From CAYRLZ01 sp964425275 (GTDB lineage: Bacteria; Hydrothermota; Tepidihabitantia; Tepidihabitantales; JBDRVQ01): 49,284 nt of DNA. Positions 42,339 to 49,284 of the stretch are shown piece by piece (positions within the stretch are counted from its first letter, which is position 1; each line of letters begins with the position of its first letter). The notes under the pieces were generated by a model. The model was not told where the DNA came from, did not search any database, and saw only the letters and a list, made by a program, of their open reading frames with translations. A program made the position numbers and the translations under genes. The stretch spans positions 1-49,284 of the forward strand of contig CAYRLZ010000047.1 in assembly GCA_964425275.1 (NCBI GenBank). The letters are read 5' to 3'.

Positions 42339-44900
42339 ATGAAACTTGAAAAATTTACCGAAAAGGCCCAAGAGGCATTATCCAATGCTCAAGGGGCATT
42401 AGTTCGTTTTCGCCATCAAACCCTTGAGCCGGAACATATCCTCTATGGCCTCTTAGAGGTTGAAGATGGCATTGCCGTCCAAATCTTGCAAAAATATGGG
42501 ATTGCGCCAAACCACTTAAAAGAAAGAGTTATCTCGGAATTAAGAAAGTTTCCTGAGGTCTATGCCCAGAATACCTATATCTCTGCCTCCGCCCAAAGGG
42601 TATTAGAAAACTCCTTAGAAGAGGCAAAGAAGATGGGCGATGCCTTTGCCGGCATTGAACACATCCTTTTAGCCCTCTTTGATGAAAGTGCAACGAGAAG
42701 AATCCTTTCTGAGTTCAATCTAACTAAATCAAATGTCTCTCAGGTATTAAAAACGATTCGGGGCAATCACAAGATTACCGATGCCACCGCTGATGCCAAC
42801 TATCAGGCATTAGCAAGATTTGGTCGGGACATCACCGAACTTGCCCACAAAGGAAAACTTGACCCGGTAATCGGTCGGGATGATGAAATCCGAAGGGTAG
42901 TCCAAATCCTTTCCCGCCGGACAAAAAATAATCCCGTTTTGATTGGTGAAGCCGGTGTTGGTAAGACCGCAATCGTTGAAGGTTTAGCCCAGAGGATTAT
43001 CCGGGGCGATGTCCCGGAAAGTTTGAGGGAGAAAAGATTAATTGCCTTGGATATGGGTTCGTTAATCGCCGGCACAAAATACCGCGGCGACTTTGAAAAT
43101 CGGATGAAGGCGGTCTTAAAAGAGATTGCGGAAAGTGAAGGGAATATCATCCTTTTCGTTGACGAACTCCACACCATTGTTGGTGCCGGTCAAGCCGAAG
43201 GGGCAATCGATGCCGGAAACCTATTAAAACCAATGCTCGCCAAAGGTGAACTCCGTTTAATTGGTGCCACGACCCTTGATGAATACCGAAAGTATATTGA
43301 AAAGGATAAGGCACTGGAAAGAAGATTCCAGCCGGTCTTTGTTGACCAGCCGACCGTGGAAGAGACAATCTCAATCTTACGGGGGATAAAAGAGAAATAC
43401 GAGGTCCATCACGGTGTGAAGATTTCCGATTCCGCCTTAGTCGCCGCCGCGGTTCTTTCCAACCGTTATATCTCAGACCGCTTCTTGCCGGATAAGGCAA
43501 TTGATTTGGTGGATGAGGCCGCGGCAAAGTTGAAGATGGAGATAACATCCAAACCCCTGCCCATTGATGAGACGGAAAGAAAGATAATGCAATTGGAGAT
43601 TGAAAGACTCTCTTTGCAAAAAGAAGAAGACGAATCGGCAATCAAAAGGAGGGAAGAGATTGAAAGAGAGATTGCCAACCTAAAAGAAAGACTAAAGGAA
43701 CTGAATCTCGCCTGGCAGAAAGAGAAAGAGGTGATTGAACAGATGAAAAGGATTAAAGAAGAGATTGACCGAGTGAATACCGAAATCGCCAAAGCGGAAA
43801 GGGTCTATGACCTAAACCGCGCCGCGGAGTTAAAATACGGAAAACTCGGACAACTGAAAAAAGAGTTGGAGAAATTAGAGAAGGAATTAACCAACCAAAC
43901 CGGGATGCGTCTTCTCCGGGAACAGGTTGGTGAAGAAGATATCGCCGAGATTGTCGCCAAATGGACTGGAATCCCGGTGAAAAATCTCTTGGAATCAGAA
44001 AAGGAGAAACTAAAAAGATTGGAAGAATATTTAAGGAAAAGGGTTGTTGGTCAGGAAACCGCAATCACCGCAGTTGCCGATACCGTCCGGAGGGCAAGGA
44101 CCGGCTTGAAAGACCCCAAAAGACCAATTGGCAGTTTCCTCTTCTTAGGACCAACCGGTGTGGGCAAGACCGAACTAGCTAAGACCTTAGCCTTTGTCCT
44201 CTTTGATTCCGAAGATGCCTTAATCCGAATTGATATGAGCGAATATCAGGAGAAACACACCATCTCCCGATTGATTGGTGCACCACCAGGCTATGTTGGT
44301 TATGAGGAGGGTGGACAATTAACCGAGGCGGTAAGGAGAAGACCTTATCGGGTCATCCTCTTTGACGAGATTGAGAAAGCCCATTCCGATGCCTTCAATC
44401 TTCTTCTGCAAATTCTGGATGATGGCCGACTTACCGATGGACACGGAAGAACCGTTGACTTCAAAAATACCATTTTAATTATGACCTCAAACTTAGGAAG
44501 CGAACTCTTTTTAAGAGGACGATATGATAAAGAAGAAGTGATGAATCTCCTTCGGCGCACATTCCGTCCGGAGTTCTTAAACCGAATTGATGAAGTCATT
44601 ATCTTCAACCCCTTGACCAAAGAAGACCTGCGAAAGATTGTTGACATCCAGTTGGCCTATTTAATTGAAAAACTAAAAGAGAGAGGAATTGAAATCTCCT
44701 TTACCCCGGAGGCAAAGGAGTTCTTAGCCCAAGAGGGTTATGACCCGGAGTTTGGTGCCCGACCATTAAAGAGAACCATCCAAAAATACATTGAAAACCC
44801 CCTGGCTTCTTATCTTTTGGATAAAAAGCCGGAAAAGGTTTTGGTCACCCTAAAAGACGGTAAGGTTGAATTTAGCGAATCTGCCCAAGCCCAATCTTAA
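42339..44900 (+). CDS. clpB: ATP-dependent disaggregase ClpB
   Basis: 853-residue Hsp100 chaperone that rescues aggregated protein with DnaK. Clp-N repeats at ~1-145 (KFTEKAQEALSNAQ), first AAA+ with Walker A GEAGVGKT (203-210), a long coiled-coil M domain at ~410-525 (characteristic of ClpB rather than ClpA), second AAA+ with GPTGVGKTELAK (~604-615), sensor-2 region YDPEFGARPLKR. No ClpP-binding IGF/VGF loop seen. ATG42339 has no ribosome site within range (AAGGAG is about 27 nt upstream). No HrcA operator is visible. Confidence 0.92.
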   Translation: MKLEKFTEKAQEALSNAQGALVRFRHQTLEPEHILYGLLEVEDGIAVQILQKYGIAPNHLKERVISELRKFPEVYAQNTYISASAQRVLENSLEEAKKMGDAFAGIEHILLALFDESATRRILSEFNLTKSNVSQVLKTIRGNHKITDATADANYQALARFGRDITELAHKGKLDPVIGRDDEIRRVVQILSRRTKNNPVLIGEAGVGKTAIVEGLAQRIIRGDVPESLREKRLIALDMGSLIAGTKYRGDFENRMKAVLKEIAESEGNIILFVDELHTIVGAGQAEGAIDAGNLLKPMLAKGELRLIGATTLDEYRKYIEKDKALERRFQPVFVDQPTVEETISILRGIKEKYEVHHGVKISDSALVAAAVLSNRYISDRFLPDKAIDLVDEAAAKLKMEITSKPLPIDETERKIMQLEIERLSLQKEEDESAIKRREEIEREIANLKERLKELNLAWQKEKEVIEQMKRIKEEIDRVNTEIAKAERVYDLNRAAELKYGKLGQLKKELEKLEKELTNQTGMRLLREQVGEEDIAEIVAKWTGIPVKNLLESEKEKLKRLEEYLRKRVVGQETAITAVADTVRRARTGLKDPKRPIGSFLFLGPTGVGKTELAKTLAFVLFDSEDALIRIDMSEYQEKHTISRLIGAPPGYVGYEEGGQLTEAVRRRPYRVILFDEIEKAHSDAFNLLLQILDDGRLTDGHGRTVDFKNTILIMTSNLGSELFLRGRYDKEEVMNLLRRTFRPEFLNRIDEVIIFNPLTKEDLRKIVDIQLAYLIEKLKERGIEISFTPEAKEFLAQEGYDPEFGARPLKRTIQKYIENPLASYLLDKKPEKVLVTLKDGKVEFSESAQAQS

Positions 44901-44910
44901 TCCGAAAAGT

Positions 44911-45111
44911 TTATTCGCCGAACCCCTCAAAGTCCTCAAATTCCTCGGTCTTACTCTCGGTTTTGATATTTATCCGACCGAACAACCTTTGGACTTTTTT
45001 GCTCCGGCACTTTGGGCAGGAAGGAGTTAAGCCCTTTTCGTACTCTTCAATTGTGGCGTAGAGTTCAAACCTTTTCTTACAATTTAGGCACCGATATTCA
45101 TAAACCGGCAT
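44911..45111 (-). CDS. FmdB-family zinc-ribbon protein
   Basis: 66 residues, MPVYEYRCLNCKKRFEL with two CxxC pairs (CLNC ... CPKC) forming a zinc ribbon and an acidic tail (EEFEDFEGFGE). It is the putative regulatory protein FmdB/CxxC_CxxC_SSSS family, whose role is not firmly known. ATG45111 is the start: GGAGGTGAT, a near-perfect anti-16S match, stands 4 nt before it. It lies 15 nt behind the restriction endonuclease gene and could be co-transcribed. Confidence 0.85.
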   Translation of the reverse strand: MPVYEYRCLNCKKRFELYATIEEYEKGLTPSCPKCRSKKVQRLFGRINIKTESKTEEFEDFEGFGE

Positions 45112-45125
45112 AAAAATCACCTCCG

Positions 45126-45755
45126 TTATTTAAACTTTGAAAAGTATTTATCTATTTCGGGTCGTAACTCTATACCTACTCTTTCAAAGCAATCAAGCAA
45201 TTCGAAATAGCACCCTTCACCACCAAGAAAGACCCAGAATTCCTCAGCAACTTTTAACTCATTATCTAAATCCAACATCCCTTTTAATGTCCATCTTTCA
45301 TAAGGTTTTGGTTCATACGGATTATAAGGAATGGCAATATAAGAATGAATGTTCGCATCTGAATGCTTTGATAAATAAATCGCTATCCATTCTAATAATG
45401 TTCTCTTGAAGTCCTTAAAATTACTGATGTTAGGCTTAGCGGTTTTTATATCAAATAAATGAATACTTCCATCATCGCTCTTAACAAATAAATCCACTTT
45501 TAATGTCCTTAATCTATTTATCTTGCCCAAAGTAGCAACTGTTTCCGCTACCGGTTCAAAAATAGAAGTGCCAAAAGTGGTATTTAGAGAGTGAATAAAA
45601 GAAAATAATGCCATTCTATCCCGACCAAGTAAGCGATAGTGAAAAGGCATGTTGCTTGTTTCTGGTTTATATGTCAAAAATTTGTTTCTTAAACTTTTCC
45701 TAATAGTATCTTCAATCTTTTTTATTTGTTCTTTTGTAAGAGCCATTTTTTTCAT
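45126..45755 (-). CDS. TdeIII-family type II restriction endonuclease
   Basis: 209-residue PD-(D/E)XK nuclease: KVDLFVKSDDGSIHLFDIKTAKPN with D88 and D102-I-K104 as the metal and catalytic motif. The overall pattern (NTTFGTSIFEPVAETVA, WxAIYLSKH, GxEGCYFELLDCFE) matches the TdeIII/MjaII family, whose characterised members cut GGNCC; the same target here is inference. The gene overlaps the methyltransferase upstream by 4 nt (ATGA), as in an intact R-M operon. ATG45746 is an alternative start. The DNA is visibly AT-rich compared with housekeeping genes around it. Confidence 0.8.
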   Translation of the reverse strand: MKKMALTKEQIKKIEDTIRKSLRNKFLTYKPETSNMPFHYRLLGRDRMALFSFIHSLNTTFGTSIFEPVAETVATLGKINRLRTLKVDLFVKSDDGSIHLFDIKTAKPNISNFKDFKRTLLEWIAIYLSKHSDANIHSYIAIPYNPYEPKPYERWTLKGMLDLDNELKVAEEFWVFLGGEGCYFELLDCFERVGIELRPEIDKYFSKFK

Positions 45756-47356
45756 CTTTCTTTTAAGTGAAATATTGATTCCGAATAAGGTCTTTCCCTA
45801 TCTTTTTCTACTCGGCATAAAACCGGACGTTTAAATTCGTTAACAATTTTCATTCCCGCTAGTTCGGCAATCATCGGATAAATGTTATATTTATCATTAG
45901 CCACTAAAAATACATCATAATTATCCCGAAGATATTTTTTACAATTTTTAAGAACTTCTCCTATATCTTTAATATAAGATTTTTTTTGCTCTTCCCCTTG
46001 TCCTTTGGATAGCGATCCTATCTCCAACTCGTCTCTCCGTTCAAATCCAAATATCTCGTAGGCATAGGCATGCTGTTCGTGGTAATCAATGAGCCCAACA
46101 TAGGGTGGACTTGAAAATATTCCTCTTATCTTCTGCTTTAATAACATTTCCGCAAGCTCTTTGTTTATCTTTTTAATTTCTTCATAAATATCTATTGTTC
46201 TACTATCCCCTATTAGACAGACTTGGAAGGTGTTTGTTCTCAATTTATCAAATTCTTCAAGACGATTTATGCTATCTATTGCATAAAATTTCCACCACTT
46301 ATTGATGGAAAATATCGGTTTACATATTTTCCCATGCTTTTTACAATAGTAGGTAGTGGTAACAGGTTTTTTTAAGGTGGCTAAGTCAGCATGGGTAGTT
46401 GCCCGACAAGAACGAGCAGTTCGACTTAAAATAATAATTAAAACATTTTTCACATCTTTATCATCTATTTTCTTTATTTCTTCCGCTAAAAATTCTATTT
46501 CCTTCCTTACCGGGTCTAAAAACCACTTATCTAAAAATGTCTCACTTTTATCCTGTTTTATCTTAATTTGATATTTTTGTAACAACCCTTCATAAATTGG
46601 GATAAAATCTTTTTCTTTCTCTTTTGCGTATTCTTCCTCATCAATTATTCCATTCCTCACCTTTCTTTTATAATCGGGCGAAGGAAAATACTGATTATTA
46701 AATTTCGTAAGTTCTGAGAGTAAATGTTCTTCAAAAACAGTATTGTTTTTATTCTTTTGAAATTCTTTTAATTTCGAAGTTAATTTACGAATTGTATTTT
46801 TAATCAAAGTTAGATTATGCTTTTCAATTTTTACATTAGAAATTAAGGCGTTGAAAAAAGAAATGTCTATTCCGATGGCATGTATTCCTAATTCGTTTGC
46901 CTGAACTAATGTTGTTCCGCTCCCACAAAATGGGTCTAACACTATGTCTCCTTTCTGAAAGTAAACTTCTTTTTTAAACTCATCCGTGTGGGAATCAAGG
47001 AAATATTCTACTAATTGAGGAATGAATTTTCCTTTATTGGGATGGAGTCGATGAACATGTTTTGTTCTTTCTGATTCTTTATATTGAGAGAATGATAGAT
47101 GCCAATTAATATCCTTCCCTAATATTTTTCCCCAGCGCATTTCTTTGGGAAAAGAATCATAATAATTTTTTAATTCTTCTATATCTACTAACGGATTCCC
47201 ATCTTGTCCGTATTTTTTTATTCTTCCATACTGAATTAGATATGATATATTTGAGACAGTAATTTTACGATTTAAATATTGAGTTGCCCAAAAACTCGTT
47301 TCTTTTAAGCTAAGAAATTTCTTATTTTCTTTTTCAAACAAGGTTTTTTGATCCAT
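45752..47356 (-). CDS. DNA methyltransferase of the TdeIII-like system (SPPY amino-methylase)
   Basis: 534 residues. A helix-turn-helix-like N-terminus (LKETSFWATQYLNRK ... GRIKKYGQDGNPLVDIEEL) precedes motif I DPFCGSGTTLVQA (141-153) and, ~270 residues later, catalytic motif IV SSPPYVG (414-420). The I-before-IV order and the SPPY tetrad indicate an N4-cytosine or N6-adenine amino-methylase. ATG47356 is chosen because AGGAGGG lies 8 nt before it; it overlaps the end of the first methylase frame by 23 nt. AT-rich. Probably protects the cognate site together with, or in place of, the broken methylase upstream. Confidence 0.85.
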   Translation of the reverse strand: MDQKTLFEKENKKFLSLKETSFWATQYLNRKITVSNISYLIQYGRIKKYGQDGNPLVDIEELKNYYDSFPKEMRWGKILGKDINWHLSFSQYKESERTKHVHRLHPNKGKFIPQLVEYFLDSHTDEFKKEVYFQKGDIVLDPFCGSGTTLVQANELGIHAIGIDISFFNALISNVKIEKHNLTLIKNTIRKLTSKLKEFQKNKNNTVFEEHLLSELTKFNNQYFPSPDYKRKVRNGIIDEEEYAKEKEKDFIPIYEGLLQKYQIKIKQDKSETFLDKWFLDPVRKEIEFLAEEIKKIDDKDVKNVLIIILSRTARSCRATTHADLATLKKPVTTTYYCKKHGKICKPIFSINKWWKFYAIDSINRLEEFDKLRTNTFQVCLIGDSRTIDIYEEIKKINKELAEMLLKQKIRGIFSSPPYVGLIDYHEQHAYAYEIFGFERRDELEIGSLSKGQGEEQKKSYIKDIGEVLKNCKKYLRDNYDVFLVANDKYNIYPMIAELAGMKIVNEFKRPVLCRVEKDRERPYSESIFHLKER

Positions 47357-48351
47357 AACTCTCCCTCCTCGCATCTTCATAATATTTTACCCCTTCCGAT
47401 TTGGAGTTATCTATTTTAGAGCCAAACCTTAATTTCTTCGGGTCGACCTTTTTATCAAATTTAATCGGGTCTTTGAAAATATAGGGTAATTTTTCCATCT
47501 CTTCTTTAAAGTCTATCTTCGGTATTTCTTGTTTAATCATTTCAAAAGTTGCGTCCGGAAAGAGGGTGATCTTTTTAATACCGAGTTTTTCTTTTATTAT
47601 CGGTAAAAAATCCTCATTTATCTCATAGCCAATAGAATTCCTATTCAGGTTTTTAGCAACCAAAGAAGTAGTGCCACTTCCAAGAAATGGGTCAAGAACC
47701 GTATCGCCCACGAAAGGGAACATTTTAATAAGACGTCTGGGCAATTCTTCTGGAAAACATTGCCAGATGTTTATCTTGCTTTTCTCCCGGGAAGTTCCAA
47801 TGTCCAACAAAATAGCGATTCCATTCCTCATCAGTTAATTTTAATGCCTCTTTAATTTTTTTCTCGGCTTTAGGCGGGTTGCCGTATTTCTTAAAAATTA
47901 AGATAAATTCGTAGTCCAATTTGAGAATCCCATTTCTCGGATAAGGATAGGAACCCATTACCGTTGCTCCACCAGTAGTATGACAAGTGGTGACCTTTTG
48001 CCAGATAATCGCCCCCAGATAATCAAAACCGGCAGTTTCGCAAAATTTGATGATTTCAGTTCTTATCGGAATTACCTTGTACCTTCCGTAATAAACCGAA
48101 CGGGCAAACTGGTCGCCAATATTAATACATAAACGGCAACCTTTATGTAAAACCCGATGGCATTCCTTCCAGACCAAATTGAGATTATTAATGTAGTCTT
48201 CATAAGTATCATTGAAACCAACCTGCCTACTATCGCCATAATCTTTCAGTTGCCAGTAGGGCGGAGAGGTAACAATTAGATGGACGGTTTCATTGGGAAT
48301 TTCTTTCATCCATCTTGAATCACCGATAATGATTTTATGTTTGGTTCTCAT
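47334..48351 (-). pseudogene. DNA methyltransferase (N4-cytosine type) interrupted by one frameshift
   Basis: The first frame (48351 to 47725) encodes KIIIGDSRWMKEIP, the catalytic TSPPYW (residues 28-33) and the target domain to KQDKHLAMF, then runs out of homology (SRRIAQTSY). The other frame takes over at once with PEELPRRLIKMFPFVGDTVL, then DPFLGSGTTS and IGYEINED, ending at 47334. Motif order IV-then-I is beta class. Removing one base from the AAAA run at 47754-47757 (TTTT on the coding strand) restores one ORF of about 338 codons. It is a mutation, phase variation at a short homopolymer, or a base-call error. It overlaps glyQ by 17 nt. Confidence 0.85.
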
Positions 48352-49207
48352 TAGTTCTCTTCTGCTTCTCTAAATATTTTAAGGCGGTCAGTTTGGCTAA
48401 TCTTCTTATGCGGGCAATATAATTTGTCCGCTCCGAAACCGAAATCGCGCCGCGCGCTTCTAAGAGATTAAAGAGATGGGATAATTTTATAACGCAGTCA
48501 TAACCGGGATAGATAAGATTCTTCTCTAACAACCTCTCCCCTTCCTTCTCATAACCGACAAATGTCTTTAAGAGGAAATCAACATCCGCTTCTTCTAAAT
48601 TATAACATGAGAACTCCTCCTCATTCTGATAATAAACATCTCCCCAGCTATAATCTTTATTCCATTTAATCTCAAAGATTGATTCTACCTTCTGGATAAA
48701 CATCGCAATCCTCTCCAGACCATAAGTTAGTTCCACTGGAATTACCTTCAAATCAATCCCACCCATCTGTTGGAAATAAGTGAATTGAGTTATTTCAATT
48801 CCATTCAATTCTACCTGCCAGCCTAAACCCCAGGCGCCAATCGTTGGTGATTCCCAATCGTCTTCAATGAATCTTATATCGTTATCTTTTAAGGAAATGC
48901 CGATTGCCTCCAGACTTTTGAGATAGAGATTTTGAATCTCCGCGGGAACCGGTTTCAGAATCACTTGGAGTTGCCAGAACTGTTGAACCCTTAAAGGATT
49001 TTTAGCGTAACGGCCGTCTCTCGGTCGCTTTGATGGTTCAATATAACAGACCCGCCATGGTTTGTCATCTAAAACCCTTAGAAAGGTTGCCGGATTAAAT
49101 GTTCCAGCGCCGACCTCAGAATTATAGGGCGAAAAAATTAGGCAACCCTGCCTTTGCCAAAAATTCGTCAAAGTAAGAATTATGTTTTGGAAAGTCTTTA
49201 CCTTCAT
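48335..49207 (-). CDS. glyQ: Glycyl-tRNA synthetase alpha subunit
   Basis: Catalytic subunit of the alpha2beta2 bacterial glycyl-tRNA synthetase, 290 residues. Signatures: LTNFWQRQGCLIFSPYNSEVGAGTFNPATF, RPRDGRYAKNPLRVQQFWQLQVILKP and ELTYGLERIAMFIQ (long stretches given in pieces: residues ~13-42, 61-86, 158-171). Essential for translation only with the beta subunit GlyS, normally encoded next. Here a methylase gene overlaps its last codons instead. Its start overlaps the preceding partial gene (ATGA). Confidence 0.95.
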   Translation of the reverse strand: MKVKTFQNIILTLTNFWQRQGCLIFSPYNSEVGAGTFNPATFLRVLDDKPWRVCYIEPSKRPRDGRYAKNPLRVQQFWQLQVILKPVPAEIQNLYLKSLEAIGISLKDNDIRFIEDDWESPTIGAWGLGWQVELNGIEITQFTYFQQMGGIDLKVIPVELTYGLERIAMFIQKVESIFEIKWNKDYSWGDVYYQNEEEFSCYNLEEADVDFLLKTFVGYEKEGERLLEKNLIYPGYDCVIKLSHLFNLLEARGAISVSERTNYIARIRRLAKLTALKYLEKQKRTNENQT

Positions 49208-49284
49208 AATCCCAAATCCGGGGCAATCTCCTGCATCGCTTTGAGGCAGATAGCAACAAAGTCCTCCAGGGAAATCCCCATCCC
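49204..49284 (-). CDS. C-terminal end of an unidentified protein (partial)
   Basis: The last 26 codons of a gene cut by the window edge: GMGISLEDFVAICLKAMQ then EIAPDLGL and TGA. The stop overlaps the glyQ ATG, so the two are translationally coupled. Too short for me to name. Confidence 0.6.
   Translation of the reverse strand, partial: GMGISLEDFVAICLKAMQEIAPDLGL

Overview
The window reads as a chromosomal segment of an uncultured, probably thermophilic and anaerobic, deep-branching bacterium (Stahlbacteria/WOR-3-like by gene content; this is inference, no rRNA is present). Pointers are an archaeal-type (class V) fructose-1,6-bisphosphate aldolase/phosphatase with all three signature residues, a fused NTP-transferase/CDP-alcohol phosphotransferase of the di-myo-inositol-phosphate type, a secreted protein with a type IX (Por) sorting tail, split B12-dependent methylmalonyl-CoA mutase, type IV pilus assembly genes and several radical SAM enzymes. 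Genes are tightly packed with many ATGA overlaps. No rRNA, tRNA or CRISPR was seen.

Layout. 1-6.7 kb (+): AmrS-type radical SAM protein, Kbl, class V FBPase, two related CsgG-like exported proteins and a B12-binding radical SAM protein. 6.8-13.9 kb (+): a structured leader in front of the IPCT/DIPPS-like enzyme, then pdxJ, secD, secF, pgpA, cinA and thpR in one run. 14-18.6 kb (+): an active/inactive M16 peptidase pair, a frameshifted sigma-factor relic, a TPR protein and a truncated radical SAM peptide-maturase. 18.7-24.7 kb (-): HEAT/GND-repeat exported protein, HDAC-like deacetylase, SplB-like radical SAM protein and GT4 glycosyltransferase, apparently one operon. 24.75-25.77 kb is a 1-kb region without an intact gene: IS256-type transposase relic, a terminator, a 12-bp-phased array and its conserved flank. 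25.8-32.9 kb (+): CvpA-like protein, CCA-adding/poly(A) polymerase, MuiA-like protein, trmFO, gyrB. 33-35.9 kb (-): pilC and pilB. 36-39.3 kb (+): meaB, methylmalonyl-CoA mutase large subunit, a repeat-bearing spacer, B12-binding subunit. 39.27-39.79 kb has no gene and carries a second 12-bp-phased array. 39.8-42.1 kb (-): Asp-box/T9SS protein. 42.3-44.9 kb (+): clpB. 44.9-49.3 kb (-): FmdB-type protein, then a TdeIII-like restriction-modification set directly behind glyQ, where glyS would normally be expected.

Most unusual content: two intergenic elements (25132-25467 and 39360-39704) with the same architecture: a hairpin, about 19 phased 12-nt units with a central ATTAG (copy 1) or AATAG (copy 2) core, an ungapped 60-nt conserved block (45/60 identical by hand count), and then an inverted repeat of unrelated sequence but the same position. 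I do not recognise this family. It looks like an undescribed structured element, either RNA or a DNA protein-binding array. A second theme is a set of sigma70-type promoters (TTGACT, 16-17 nt, TAWAAT) whose -10 box lies only 5-9 nt before an ATG, implying leaderless mRNAs for gyrB, meaB, pdxJ, cvpA and others, next to Shine-Dalgarno-led genes.
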